A stretch of 64,000 bases of DNA, from the NCBI GenBank assembly GCA_036388675.1, contig DASVRI010000008.1, positions 1 to 64,000 on the forward strand. Reading direction: 5' to 3'. The notes beneath the pieces were generated by a model. It was not told where the DNA came from. It made no database searches and saw only the letters and a list, made by a program, of their open reading frames with translations. Below are positions 42,463 to 51,694 of this stretch, in pieces (the stretch's first letter is position 1; each line of letters opens with the position of its first letter). The translations under genes and the position numbers were made by a program. This DNA comes from DASVUS01 sp036388675 (lineage in GTDB: Bacteria > Armatimonadota > Abditibacteriia > Abditibacteriales > Abditibacteriaceae).

Positions 42463-43242
42463 TCAAGAAAAAATGCGCCGCAACAAGGCCAGGCTCTGGC
42501 GCACGCCGTCGCTATCGTCGCCGTGGCCTTCGAATTCGATGGCGAGACGCCCGTCAAAAGCGGCGCGTTCGAAGATGTTCTTGATGCGCCCAAGGTCCAT
42601 CTGCGGGTCGTGGCCGTGCTCGTCGAATTCCCAGAACTTGGCGTGACAGGCTGCCGCATAAGGCACAACTTTTTCCAGCGCTTCGTAGCGAATCTCGGGC
42701 GCGAAGTTGCCGAAGTCGGGCAGCGTGCGACAAAACGGCGAAGCCACGCGCTCCATCACAGCAACGATGGGGTCCGGCGTCTTGCTCAACCCACCGTGGT
42801 TTTCGATACAGACCACGACGCCAAGTTGCGCGCCCTGCTCCGCCAGTTGCCGGAACGAATCGGCGCAACGCTCGATTTCGGCTTCGTCCGGTTGCACATT
42901 GCCGCCCGTATTGAAACGCGCGTATGTGAGGCCCAGATGCTTGCTGGTGCCTAACCATTCGCCGCAGGATTCAATGTTCTTCCGGCGCTCGGCGTCATCT
43001 TCCGCGCACAGGTTGCCGGTGCCATCCACGGCTATGCCCCACAACGCGACATTCGCTTGCTCTGCATTGCGTTTGAGTTCATCCAGATAGGCGGCGTCGT
43101 GGCCGGCAAAAAACGGCGAGTTCAATTCGACAGCTTCAAAGCCCCACTCGTCGCGTGCCGTGCGTGGATAATCGAGTATCTTGAGCGGGTTGTCTTCGCG
43201 CCGGAAACGGCGATTGATGCTCCATCCGGCCAGTCCAAAATG
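42463..43242 (-). CDS. Sugar phosphate isomerase/epimerase family protein (xylose-isomerase-like TIM barrel)
   Basis: 259 aa. Begins MHFGLAGWSINRRF. 'FEAVELNSPFF', 'VVVCIENHGG' (Glu metal ligand), 'FCRTLPDFGNF', 'AACHAKFWEFDEHG' (His) and 'RLAIEFEGHGDD' (last Glu) follow the metal-ligand order of AP-endonuclease-2/IolE-type TIM barrels. The substrate is unknown, and such genes usually serve sugar or inositol catabolism. ATG 43242 is preceded by GGAG inside a GAGTACTC nine bases upstream, so the longer frame to 43320 is rejected. Confidence 0.85.
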   Translation of the reverse strand, partial: HFGLAGWSINRRFRREDNPLKILDYPRTARDEWGFEAVELNSPFFAGHDAAYLDELKRNAEQANVALWGIAVDGTGNLCAEDDAERRKNIESCGEWLGTSKHLGLTYARFNTGGNVQPDEAEIERCADSFRQLAEQGAQLGVVVCIENHGGLSKTPDPIVAVMERVASPFCRTLPDFGNFAPEIRYEALEKVVPYAAACHAKFWEFDEHGHDPQMDLGRIKNIFERAAFDGRLAIEFEGHGDDSDGVRQSLALLRRIFS

Positions 43243-43325
43243 CATGAGCGAGTACTCCGAGTAGGTTAAAGATTGCGCGACCACGCCAACAGTTGCTCTG
43301 CGGAACGAACGGCAGCGCATTGGCG

Positions 43326-44444
43326 CTAAAGGTTGCGCGTTTCCGCGACAGTATACGTCGTCTTGCCTTGCGATTCGTGATAGGTGCGAATGCTCACTTC
43401 AGCAAGCAGCCCCAGCATGATGAATTGCGTGGCCATCAGGAACATCAAAATGCCGACGTAAAACAGCGGATTGCGATTGACGTTGATGTGCCCGCTGAAC
43501 TTCTGCACCGCGACAAGCAGCCAGAAAAACAGGCCCGCGACAAAAGTCCACAAACCGGCGCCACCAAAAAAGTAAATCGGCTTGGAGCCGTAGCCGCCGA
43601 GGAACTTTACCACCAGCAAATCGAGCAGCACGCGGAATACACGACCGATGCCATATTTGCTTTTGCCGGCGATGCGCGGGTGGTGGTTGACCGGAATTTC
43701 GGTCACGCGTGCGCCGACCATGGCGGCATAGGCCGGAATAAAGCGATGCATTTCGCCATAGAGCGCTACATCTTTCATGATGTCGGCGCGATAGGCTTTC
43801 AGCGAGCAGCCATAATCGTGTAATGCCACGCCAGTGACGTTGGAGATCAACTTGTTCGCGATGCGGCTTGGAATGCGGCGGATGGCGTTATCTTTGCGGT
43901 TCTTGCGCCATCCCGAAACGACATCGAAGCCTTCGTCCATTTTGGCCAGCAGGTTGGGGATGTCGGCAGGATCATTCTGCAAATCGGCATCAATGGGAAT
44001 GATGACGCGGCCTTTCGAGTACTCCATGCCGGCGGCCATCGCTGCGGTCTGGCCGAAGTTGCGCCGAAATCGGATAAGCCTCACATGAGCATCGCGCTGT
44101 GCAATTTCATCGAGCAAAGCGAATGAGCGGTCGCGGCTGCCGTCATCAACGTAGATGATTTCGTAGGCAAGGTTTAAAGCACGCAGCGACGCATCAAGCT
44201 TCTCGTGCAAAGGCAGCACGTTTTCGTCTTCATTATAAACCGGCACCACAACCGAAATCTCAGGAGACACCCTGTTGGGCGCTGGTTCGGCAGGGGAAGT
44301 CGTGGCTTGCGCAGGCACAGCCAATGCTGCGGCATTGGCCGCTCCGGCAGTTGCCGCTCCGTCACGAGTCGCCGTTGCGTCAGCCGTCGCCACTCCGTCT
44401 GTCCGAGTACTCGATTCGAGAGTTGTCGCCGCAGTGGGATTCAT
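43326..44444 (-). CDS. GT2 family glycosyltransferase with two C-terminal membrane helices
   Basis: 372 aa. After a 60-residue Ala/Thr-rich start comes the GT-A domain: 'EISVVVPVYNEDENVLPLHEKL', 'IIYVDDGSRDRS', DXD-type 'IIPIDADLQNDPADI' and 'GCSLKAYR'. Then two membrane helices ('GLWTFVAGLFFWLLVAV', 'FYVGILMFLMATQFIMLGLLAEV'). This is the ArnC/GtrB/DPM1-like form that loads a sugar onto undecaprenyl phosphate at the inner membrane. Two GAGTACTC copies (STR, EYS). Part of the leftward run with the AI-2E gene 95 nt upstream. Confidence 0.92.
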   Translation of the reverse strand: MNPTAATTLESSTRTDGVATADATATRDGAATAGAANAAALAVPAQATTSPAEPAPNRVSPEISVVVPVYNEDENVLPLHEKLDASLRALNLAYEIIYVDDGSRDRSFALLDEIAQRDAHVRLIRFRRNFGQTAAMAAGMEYSKGRVIIPIDADLQNDPADIPNLLAKMDEGFDVVSGWRKNRKDNAIRRIPSRIANKLISNVTGVALHDYGCSLKAYRADIMKDVALYGEMHRFIPAYAAMVGARVTEIPVNHHPRIAGKSKYGIGRVFRVLLDLLVVKFLGGYGSKPIYFFGGAGLWTFVAGLFFWLLVAVQKFSGHINVNRNPLFYVGILMFLMATQFIMLGLLAEVSIRTYHESQGKTTYTVAETRNL

Positions 44445-44539
44445 AGCGCAAAGTATAGAGGATTCATCTCCAACTTCAAAAGCCTTATGTCACGGTTCGC
44501 ACAGTGTTGTTTGGTGCATGGTGCAACAGCCGCTCCATT

Positions 44540-45727
44540 TTACCGGCTCACGACCGGCTTTTGAGTACTCGCTTCGGCGTCGCGCGTTTGTTTTAGAACC
44601 TCGCGTGTCGCTTCGGCAGTGGTTTCTTTTTCACTTTCCGGTGAAGTGGTGGCGATAGGCGCCGTCAGTTGCGGGAATAAATAGATCAGCACCACGCGAA
44701 CGCTGGCAAAAAGCGGAATGGCGAGAATCATCCCAAAAATACCGCCGAGCTGCGCACCCGAGAGCAGAGCAAAGATCACCATCAACGGATGCAGGCCCAC
44801 GCCTTTTCCCAGCACACGCGGCGCTACGCCGTAGTCGACGATAAGGTTGAAACTGACACAGCAACACACAGCAATCACAGCGCAGGGCACCGGCGCACTG
44901 GAAGTAAAGTAGCCCGTTAGCGCGGCAGCCGTAGCAATGGTGGCCATGCCCACATAAGGCACGATGTAGATAATACCGGCCATAAGTCCCAGCACCAGCG
45001 CGTATCCCATGCCGTACATCATTTGCAACACATAAAACGCAATCGTACACAGCAACCCGAAAAGGCCGCACACCACCATCTGGCCGCGCACGTAGCGTCC
45101 CAGCATTTCGTTTATGCTCTGGCCGATTTCGGTCACGTCGCGGCGATACATCGGCGGCACCAGCATCAGGACTCGCGCGCGTAACGGGTTCATCTCCATC
45201 ATCAACCACAAAGTGATAATCGGCAGCACAACCAGCGCCACAAAGATCGTACCCAACGAGGAAACGATGATGGTCGGCGCTCCGCGCACATTGTCCCACA
45301 CTCGGGGAAACAGCATCGCCTGCGGGTTATCGAGAACCTGCTGCAACGATTGCTTCACGCCCGCCGGCAGCCGCACGTGTTCGAGCCTGGTGCGAAGCAC
45401 TTCGAGGTATCCGGTGGCTCTGAGTTGATAAACATCAGCGTTCGCTGATAGCGCCTGCACTTGTTGCCATGCCGCAGCCAGCAACGCGACGGCACACATC
45501 ATCAACAAAATGAAGACTAGAAAAACGAACCCTACTGCCGCGCGACGTGAGTAGCCACGCCGTTCCAGACGCTGCAATGCAGGCTCCAGCGCATACGCCA
45601 GCAGACCACCCACCATGAACACGGGCAGCGCGCCGCGCACGAGGTATATCATGTAAGCGCCACTGAGAAAAATCAGGGCATAGCCGACGTAGCGTAAGAC
45701 CACCCAATCCAGCGATTTGTTATTCAT
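44540..45727 (-). CDS. AI-2E family transporter
   Basis: 395 aa with about eight membrane helices: a pair at the N-terminus ('YALIFLSGAYMIYLVRG'), a helix near residue 70, the central pair around 'IIVSSLGTIFVALVVLPIITLWLMME', and the family-typical C-terminal set 'VLGLMAGIIYIVPYVGMATI', 'HPLMVIFALLSGAQLGGIFGMILAIPLFASVRV'. Members export autoinducer-2 or act as Na+/H+-linked exporters; the substrate here is open. A 30-residue polar tail ends with 'ASTQKPVVSR', where a GAGTACTC supplies STQ. Confidence 0.93.
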   Translation of the reverse strand: MNNKSLDWVVLRYVGYALIFLSGAYMIYLVRGALPVFMVGGLLAYALEPALQRLERRGYSRRAAVGFVFLVFILLMMCAVALLAAAWQQVQALSANADVYQLRATGYLEVLRTRLEHVRLPAGVKQSLQQVLDNPQAMLFPRVWDNVRGAPTIIVSSLGTIFVALVVLPIITLWLMMEMNPLRARVLMLVPPMYRRDVTEIGQSINEMLGRYVRGQMVVCGLFGLLCTIAFYVLQMMYGMGYALVLGLMAGIIYIVPYVGMATIATAAALTGYFTSSAPVPCAVIAVCCCVSFNLIVDYGVAPRVLGKGVGLHPLMVIFALLSGAQLGGIFGMILAIPLFASVRVVLIYLFPQLTAPIATTSPESEKETTAEATREVLKQTRDAEASTQKPVVSR

Positions 45728-45856
45728 TTCAGTGCCGCTAACTCACCTGAAGACAGCCAGTGACTCGCACCAGTGCTTGCACTCGCCTCAAACTTAGATT
45801 TCGCAACGACAATCCCGTCACCCGAGTACTGGTGACCTGGCCCGTGGCCTGCCGCA

Positions 45857-46813
45857 TCAGGAAAAGAGCGTGCTGATACTTTGTCCGGTATGAATTGATT
45901 TGATGGCTTCGCCAAAAAGCGGCGCGACGGACAAAACCCGCAGGCGGTCGAACTGCTTATATGACGGCACCGGAACGGTGTTGGCAACCACCACTTGTTT
46001 CAAATCGCTGTTGCTCAGTCGCTCGATGGCCGGGCCGCACAACACACCATGCGTGGCGGCGGCACTGATGTCGCGCGCACCGTGGTCGCGTAGCACATGG
46101 GCAGTTTGAATCGTGGTCGAAGCCGCCGCAATTTCGTCATCCACAATCAGGCAGTTCTTACCGGATACATCGCCCACAACAGCCGTCGCTTCCACTTCCG
46201 TGTCGGTTTTGCGACGCTTATCGACAAATGCAATAGGCAGTTTGAGGCGCTGCGCAAATTCACCGGCGCGCTTGGCGTGTCCCGCATCCGGCGCGACCAC
46301 AACCATGTTGCTTGTGTCGTGATTCTTGAAGTAATCGACGATGATCGGTGTCGCGTTCAGGTGATCGGTCGGCACGCTGAAGAAGCCGTGCACCTGTTCG
46401 GAGTGCAGCGTCATGGTGAGTACTCGATTGGCACCCGCCGTCACCAGCAAGTCGGCCATTAAGCGACCCGCGATGGAAATGCGTGGCGCGTCTTTCTTAT
46501 CGCTGCGCGCATACGAATAGTACGGCACAACAGCGGTAATGCGACGCGCGGACGCACTACGTAGCGCGTCCATCATGACGAGCATCTCGGCGATGTTTTC
46601 ATGCACCGGAGAAGCAAACGGCTGCACGACATAACAATCGGCTTCACGCACGTTTTCCTGAACCTGCACGTAGATGTTTTCGTTCGAAAAGCGCCGAATG
46701 CTAACCTGGCCCAGAGGCTCACCCAGAAAATCGCAAATCTCGGTTGCCAGGCCCGGATTAGCATTGCCACTAAATATCTTCAAACCCCAGTTGCGCGGTG
46801 TTGGAACAGTCAT
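45857..46813 (-). CDS. prs: Ribose-phosphate pyrophosphokinase (PRPP synthetase)
   Basis: 318 aa, standard. Makes PRPP from ribose 5-phosphate and ATP for nucleotide, His and Trp synthesis, including the pyrimidine pathway encoded at 17-24 kb. 'LKIFSGNANPGLATEIC', 'YSYARSDKKDAPRISIAGRLMADLL' (flexible loop), 'VVVAPDAGHAKRAGEFAQRL', PRPP loop 'NCLIVDDEIAAASTTI' (consensus VDDxxxTAGT, here slightly different) and 'ATHGVLCGPAIERL'. ATG 46813 is preferred to an in-frame ATG at 46837 and the longer open frame. One GAGTACTC as RVL. Confidence 0.94.
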   Translation of the reverse strand: MTVPTPRNWGLKIFSGNANPGLATEICDFLGEPLGQVSIRRFSNENIYVQVQENVREADCYVVQPFASPVHENIAEMLVMMDALRSASARRITAVVPYYSYARSDKKDAPRISIAGRLMADLLVTAGANRVLTMTLHSEQVHGFFSVPTDHLNATPIIVDYFKNHDTSNMVVVAPDAGHAKRAGEFAQRLKLPIAFVDKRRKTDTEVEATAVVGDVSGKNCLIVDDEIAAASTTIQTAHVLRDHGARDISAAATHGVLCGPAIERLSNSDLKQVVVANTVPVPSYKQFDRLRVLSVAPLFGEAIKSIHTGQSISTLFS

Positions 46814-46824
46814 ATTACGTTTGC

Positions 46825-47688
46825 CTATACTCCCCATCCAGCCGCCAACACACGTCGCGCCGTGCGGCCATCGAACTTGTAGATTTCCAGGCTCTCGCCC
46901 TCGTAGTAGCCCGACCACAGCGCAATTTCCAGCGCACCGTCGCCGTCGATATCGTAGCAGCCCACAACAGCGTAACGCTGCGACGCCGTAAAGGGCTGCG
47001 CCGTGCGGTAAACATCGTTTTGCAGCGGAATGTTCTTCACTTTACCATCCGCCACACAACGCAAAACCACCAGAGCATAATCGTTCTTTGCCGCATTTGA
47101 CGTGCGGCCCAGGGCATCGCGAGAGTGCGCACAGAGCAGGACTTCCCTCGTGCCATCGCCGTTAAGATCAACGCGCAAATGCTGCGTTAAACGCCCGCGC
47201 GCTGCTCGGACACCTTGCGCACGCACCATGGCGGCCACAACATTCTCATACGTCGGATTAAGTAAAGCCTGCGCACGCGGCACGACGGGCGACACATTGT
47301 GAACTCCCGAAATTGCCAGCAACGGCGTTTCACCTGCGAAGTGACGGCTTCCTTTTGCCAGCCAGCCGCCAACTTCCTCACCGGACTCGACCGCGCCCAG
47401 TGTTGTGCTGCCGACCTGTCGCTGCAAGTTGAACACCTTCATATTCTGGCCGCGCCTGAACAGGCTTCGCGCCTGGTTGTCGTTGCGCCAGCCGCGCTGC
47501 GGGTCGAACGTACCTAAAACCCACACGATGTTGTCCCGAGCCAGCCCCACCAGGGTTGGCTGACGCATGACACGCGCACCACTGCCCTGCCCCACAGCAT
47601 GATGAGCCGAAATCAACGCCGGCAGCAGCAGCATTGCCGCAACGAGTACTCGGTTGCGCACGCTGCGCTGTAAAGACTGAGTACTCAT
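46825..47688 (-). CDS. Exported hypothetical protein with two FG-GAP-like calcium motifs
   Basis: 287 aa. The signal peptide 'VLVAAMLLLPALISAHHA' is cleaved near residue 34. Two Asp/Asn-rich loops, 'VDLNGDGTREVLL' and 'YDIDGDGALEIAL', are the calcium-binding repeats of FG-GAP/VCBS beta-propeller proteins, though there are too few here for a full propeller. The start ATGAGTACTCAG merges with a GAGTACTC, and the ATGA overlaps the stop of the upstream aldo/keto reductase, so translation is coupled. Function unknown. Confidence 0.75.
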   Translation of the reverse strand: MSTQSLQRSVRNRVLVAAMLLLPALISAHHAVGQGSGARVMRQPTLVGLARDNIVWVLGTFDPQRGWRNDNQARSLFRRGQNMKVFNLQRQVGSTTLGAVESGEEVGGWLAKGSRHFAGETPLLAISGVHNVSPVVPRAQALLNPTYENVVAAMVRAQGVRAARGRLTQHLRVDLNGDGTREVLLCAHSRDALGRTSNAAKNDYALVVLRCVADGKVKNIPLQNDVYRTAQPFTASQRYAVVGCYDIDGDGALEIALWSGYYEGESLEIYKFDGRTARRVLAAGWGV

Positions 47689-48677
47689 CGGAACGGATGC
47701 GGCCCAAAGTCGGCCTGATAGTATTCCGCGACGTGCGTGCCCGGTTTGATAACAGCATCAATGCGCTGCTTATCTTCGTCAGTGATTTGAACCGAGAGCG
47801 CTTTCAAGTTGCCTTCGAGCTGTTCCATGGTGCGCGGGCCGATGATCGGGCTGGTGACGGCAGGGTTGGCCAATGTCCACGCCAGCGCGAACGCATCCAT
47901 CTTGGCGCCTTTTTCTTTTGCCATCTGCTCAGCCAATTCAATGACATCCCACGCCGCTTCGGGCACTTCTTCGCCACTGCGGAACTTGCCGCTTTCGTAG
48001 CGGCTACCTTTGGGGCCTTTTTTGCCGCGCTTGTATTTGCCGGTCAGCATGCCGCCCGCTAGCGGGCTCCACGGGATAACACCGAAGCCGTAAGTCTGCG
48101 CCAGCGGCAACAATTCGCGTTCGATGCGGCGGTCGAGCAAGTTATACGGCGGCTGCTCGCACACGAAGCGGTTCAGTTGCCACTTCTCACTTTGCCACAG
48201 GCTTTCCACAAGCTGCCACGCCGCAAACGTGCTGGTGCCGATGTAACGCACCTTGCCGGCACGAATCAGGTCGTCCAGAGCGCGCAGCGTCTCGTCGATG
48301 GGAACGCTGCTTTGCGGGCGATGAATTTGATAAAGGTCGATGTGCTCGACACCCAGGCGCTTGAGAGAAGCATCGCAACCCTGCATGATGTGCAGCCGCG
48401 AGTTGCCCTGATCGTTGGGGCCTTCGCCCATTTTGCCATGAACTTTGGTGGCGAGAAACACGCCGTCACGCTTGCGCTTCAGCGCTTTTCCGGTGATGGT
48501 TTCACTGGCGCCCTGACCATAAACATCAGCCGTATCGACGAAGTTGATGCCTTCATCTAACGCCCGATGAATGATCTTGACGGCGTCGGCTTCTTCGGTT
48601 CCCCAACCGAAGTTCATGCAACCCAGACACAAGGGACTGACTTTGGCACCGGTGCGACCGAGTACTCGATATTCCAT
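47685..48677 (-). CDS. Aldo/keto reductase
   Basis: 330 aa. NADPH-dependent carbonyl reductase with TIM barrel. 'MEYRVLGRTGAKVSPLCLG' start, catalytic Asp/Tyr in 'FVDTADVYGQGASE', Lys in 'FLATKVHGK', His in 'IDLYQIHRPQ', and C-terminal 'SPIIGPRTMEQLEGNLKAL' for NADPH. Closest to the Tas/YajO-like group; substrate unknown. A GAGTACTC makes codons 4-6 (RVL). Overlaps the next gene by four bases. Confidence 0.95.
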   Translation of the reverse strand: MEYRVLGRTGAKVSPLCLGCMNFGWGTEEADAVKIIHRALDEGINFVDTADVYGQGASETITGKALKRKRDGVFLATKVHGKMGEGPNDQGNSRLHIMQGCDASLKRLGVEHIDLYQIHRPQSSVPIDETLRALDDLIRAGKVRYIGTSTFAAWQLVESLWQSEKWQLNRFVCEQPPYNLLDRRIERELLPLAQTYGFGVIPWSPLAGGMLTGKYKRGKKGPKGSRYESGKFRSGEEVPEAAWDVIELAEQMAKEKGAKMDAFALAWTLANPAVTSPIIGPRTMEQLEGNLKALSVQITDEDKQRIDAVIKPGTHVAEYYQADFGPHPFR

Positions 48678-48781
48678 CCCAACCTCCGCAGATCCTATAA
48701 GGACTATAACCCATCATCGCACTGCTGAAAACGCACGCGGCAAGAAGAAAGCCCCAAGACTTGGTCTTGAGGCTTCGGGTG

Positions 48782-49657
48782 CTACGGCGTCGTGTTCTGA
48801 GCTGTTGCAGTGGGCGCTGCCTGTGTAGGATATGCCAGTTGCTGCAACGTTTCACTTGTCCACGGCGCGTATTTCGGCTTCACCGTCGGGTTGTTTTGCG
48901 CTTGCTGCGTCTTCACCTCAGCGATAGTGCGCTGCACCGCTTCAACTCGCGGACGGCCTTCGGGATGGCTGCGCATCCAACCTGTCAGCGTGCCCGATCC
49001 CTGGTCTTCCTTCGACATCTTCTCCAGCAGGGAAACCATGCCTTGCGGATTGAATCCGGCACGCACCATACGTTCTACGCCCATGCGGTCGGATTCGTAT
49101 TCGTGCGTGCGCGAGTATTTCTGCGTCATCGAATAGTCGATAAGCCCCACGATCTGATTGGCGATGTTGGGCAGACCCGCAGCGAGCGAGAAAACCGTCA
49201 GCAAAGCGCCACGAGTACTCGCTTTCTTGTACTGCTGCGCGTAGTGATGCTGCTCGGCGTGTGTAATTTCGTGCGCCAGCACAGCCGCCAGTTCATCATC
49301 GGTCTGGGCGACTTTGCGCAGGCCGGTATAAACATAAACATAGCCGCCCGGCAAAGCGAAGGCATTCACTTCCGGGCTGTCGATGACTTTGAACGAATAC
49401 TTCCACTCGCTCCTGGAAACCGAAGCCAGGCGCTGCCCGACAATGTTAACCCAATCGGCGACCGGGCCGCGCACGATGCGCGCTTTCGACTCGATTTCGC
49501 GCGCGGCCTGAGCGCCCAGTTTCTTTTCCTGCTCGGGGCTAACCGAAAACAATCCGGCGTGTGCGGGCTGCACCGGCACAGTCAGAATAGTGGTCGCAAG
49601 GCAAAGAGCGAGGCTCAGCCAGCGAAAACGATGCGGTGTGTGTCCTCGACGCAACAT
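48782..49657 (-). CDS. M48 family metallopeptidase (BepA/LoiP-like), exported
   Basis: 291 aa. The N-terminal signal peptide ends around 'PVQPAHA'. The zinc motif HEITH in 'AAVLAHEITHAEQHHYAQQ' and the third ligand Glu in 'RTHEYESDRMGVERMVRAGFNP' are intact. 'LPGGYVYVYTGL' is also typical. Periplasmic protease for misfolded envelope proteins. GGGAGG five bases before the ATG sets the start. One GAGTACTC (STR). Confidence 0.94.
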   Translation of the reverse strand: MLRRGHTPHRFRWLSLALCLATTILTVPVQPAHAGLFSVSPEQEKKLGAQAAREIESKARIVRGPVADWVNIVGQRLASVSRSEWKYSFKVIDSPEVNAFALPGGYVYVYTGLRKVAQTDDELAAVLAHEITHAEQHHYAQQYKKASTRGALLTVFSLAAGLPNIANQIVGLIDYSMTQKYSRTHEYESDRMGVERMVRAGFNPQGMVSLLEKMSKEDQGSGTLTGWMRSHPEGRPRVEAVQRTIAEVKTQQAQNNPTVKPKYAPWTSETLQQLAYPTQAAPTATAQNTTP

Positions 49658-49683
49658 ACGGCCTCCCAGTGTGAAGAGTTGCT

Positions 49684-50796
49684 TCAGGATACGGTACGAA
49701 GTTGCATCGCCAGCGTGCCGTCAAAATTTTGGTACGACTTCCACGGGCGCGGTGGAAGTTGCGCCTCTTTGGGCTTAGCTTCGCCGACGAAGGCGCTTTG
49801 CGTGTTGAGGCGCACCTCCATTTTTACCATCTGCCCGGCGACATCATCAAACCAGATGTCGCCACTAATGCTTTGCTTGAAGGTTATCAGTCGACGGCTA
49901 CCATCCTGCTTCTTTTCCCTCGATCCCGCCGTTTGTGGCATCAGCGCGTCAACTTTCGCACCATCCAACGAAAGCGTCCCTTGAATCGCTACACGCTGCG
50001 TCGAACGCCCGTCGAGGGTTTCTTGTGCCACCAATGTCATATCAACATTGCCCAGCGTTATCATTTGTGGCTGCGTGCTTTGGGTGCCTTTACCGGCTGC
50101 ATCTTTGGCGGTGTTCGCCCGGGCAGGCATAGGCAACTTGGGCTGCACCGTCCATTTCTCGCCAACCTTGATGTCGCGCCCCGGCCACAACTGCGGCAGC
50201 GCTTGAAACAAGGCTGTGGGCACCAGAGTACTCAGTTCCGGTGTCAGGCCACCCGGTGTTTTGGCTTGGGGAGTTTGTCCCGCGCCGGTGGGCGCAGCGA
50301 TGCGCAATGGCACCAGACGTTGCACACGTCCGTAACGAGAAATTTCCAGCGCGGTCGCGGGTTCGACCAGAGCATTGGCTGCGGTGCCGCGCCCGTTGGC
50401 CGGCTGGCCGTTAATCGACAGCTTGGCCAAGCCGTTTTGCACATCGAGCACCGCTTTGAACATGCCCATGGCCGAGCCGTTCATCTGCAAGCGCGGCAGG
50501 CGCACCGCGACGGTTCCGGCTCCTGACTCATCGACGGCCCGTGTATCCAGGGCCACTTCGCCCGTGCCATCTAGTGTCACTTCCCACGGCACACCGGCCC
50601 AGAAAAAGGGCGCCGCCGCATCACTTTGCAAGGTCAGCGTGGAGTCGCTCAACTTCAAATCATACGAAAGCTGCTGGCCTGCCACCCATTTCTGTTCCAG
50701 CACAGTGGCTCTGGCGGACGATATGGTGGAGGCAACTGCAGCCGTTACGAGTACTCGCGCTACCCAGCGCGACGCAATGTTCGAACGATACTTCAT
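49684..50796 (-). CDS. Exported hypothetical protein, beta-rich
   Basis: 370 aa. Signal peptide 'VLVTAAVASTISSARA', then a long region rich in beta-strand-like alternation ('LSYDLKLSDSTLTLQSD', 'LNGSAMGMFKAVLDVQNG', 'MVKMEVRLNTQSAF') with a Pro/Ala/Thr insert in the middle. Resembles DUF6263-type or lipoprotein-carrier-like proteins but I cannot assign it. It lies 26 nt upstream of the M48 peptidase gene on the same strand, so it may be a partner of it. Confidence 0.65.
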   Translation of the reverse strand: MKYRSNIASRWVARVLVTAAVASTISSARATVLEQKWVAGQQLSYDLKLSDSTLTLQSDAAAPFFWAGVPWEVTLDGTGEVALDTRAVDESGAGTVAVRLPRLQMNGSAMGMFKAVLDVQNGLAKLSINGQPANGRGTAANALVEPATALEISRYGRVQRLVPLRIAAPTGAGQTPQAKTPGGLTPELSTLVPTALFQALPQLWPGRDIKVGEKWTVQPKLPMPARANTAKDAAGKGTQSTQPQMITLGNVDMTLVAQETLDGRSTQRVAIQGTLSLDGAKVDALMPQTAGSREKKQDGSRRLITFKQSISGDIWFDDVAGQMVKMEVRLNTQSAFVGEAKPKEAQLPPRPWKSYQNFDGTLAMQLRTVS

Positions 50797-50835
50797 GGGT
50801 GCGGCATCTCCTACTTGGCATTATCGCTTTGGGCG

Positions 50836-51510
50836 TTATCGCTGCCGGGGAAAGAGGTCATCGCCCTCTTCGACGCTGCTGTCGTCTGAACCACTGGCAA
50901 CGCCGTCTTGCATGGCGGCGGCAGGAACTCCCTGCTCCTCAACAGGCGACTCGCGGCGAAAACCACCGAAGCCGGTGGGGTTATAGCCCGTGGGGCCATA
51001 GGCATTGAAGGGACGAGGTTGGGGATTGATGACCATCTCGGTGCCCATCTGGTAGTACTCGGTCGCCGTGTGGCGCAACTCTTCCGCCGTGGAGTATGGG
51101 AACGAATACACCTCGACACGCACACCGCGCGCTTTGAGGAAGTTCACCAAATCGACAAAATCGCCGTCGCCCGATACGATGGCCACGACATCCAGGCGGT
51201 CTGCCATGGCCAGCGCATCCAGGGCCAATCCCATGTCCCAGTCACCCTTGGCCGAACCGTCCGGACGCTGCTTCAAATCCTTGGAGCGAATTTCATAGCT
51301 GTTGGAGCGCAGCATCGCCAGAAAGTTGCTCTGGTCGATTTCGGGAGTTTGCACCACGTAAGCAATGGCGCGCACCAACGGACGATCGCGTGCTATATAA
51401 TCGAGCAGCCGGGCAAAGTTTAACTTGGAGTTATACAAGTGCTTCGCAGCATAAAACATGTTTTGCACATCGACAAACACTCCGACTCGCTGGTACATGG
51501 GCATGGGCAT
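50836..51510 (-). CDS. NYN-domain (LabA/DUF88-like) putative ribonuclease
   Basis: 224 aa. PIN-like fold with acidic residues in 'VGVFVDVQNMFYAAK', 'GDWDMGLALDALAMADRLDVV' and 'AIVSGDGDFVDLVNFLKARGVRVEVY', the three-aspartate pattern of NYN nucleases. The last 60 residues are Pro/Gly/Asn-rich. Likely an RNA-processing nuclease in the cytoplasm. Start MPMPMYQRVG, with alternative in-frame ATGs two and four codons downstream. First gene of the leftward run that reaches 40.2 kb. Confidence 0.9.
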   Translation of the reverse strand: MPMPMYQRVGVFVDVQNMFYAAKHLYNSKLNFARLLDYIARDRPLVRAIAYVVQTPEIDQSNFLAMLRSNSYEIRSKDLKQRPDGSAKGDWDMGLALDALAMADRLDVVAIVSGDGDFVDLVNFLKARGVRVEVYSFPYSTAEELRHTATEYYQMGTEMVINPQPRPFNAYGPTGYNPTGFGGFRRESPVEEQGVPAAAMQDGVASGSDDSSVEEGDDLFPRQR

Positions 51511-51694
51511 GGGAACATTGACCTCTGATTTTTAGATTTGTTAAAAATTATTAAGACTCGGATTTCCTCTAGCTTCTGTTTATCATGAAAACGCCCTGTT
51601 GTAAAATATTTAACAGCATCCGGCGCAGAAATGACCTGGAATGGCGCTGTGTCGTAGTCTGTGCCACAGTATCAAACGATGTGCCGTGGCGAAC

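Noticed and set aside
45828..45840. GAGTACTG and other one-mismatch forms (for example 2408, 36524, 41828, 55328)
   Set aside because: Single-mismatch relatives are expected by chance and decay, and were not counted as motif copies; the hairpin GTCACC/GGTGAC around 45828 was judged too short.
49702..50526. Long open frame antisense to the exported protein at 49.7-50.8 kb
   Set aside because: Arg/His/Leu-rich shadow of a real gene, with no ribosome-binding site or recognisable motif.
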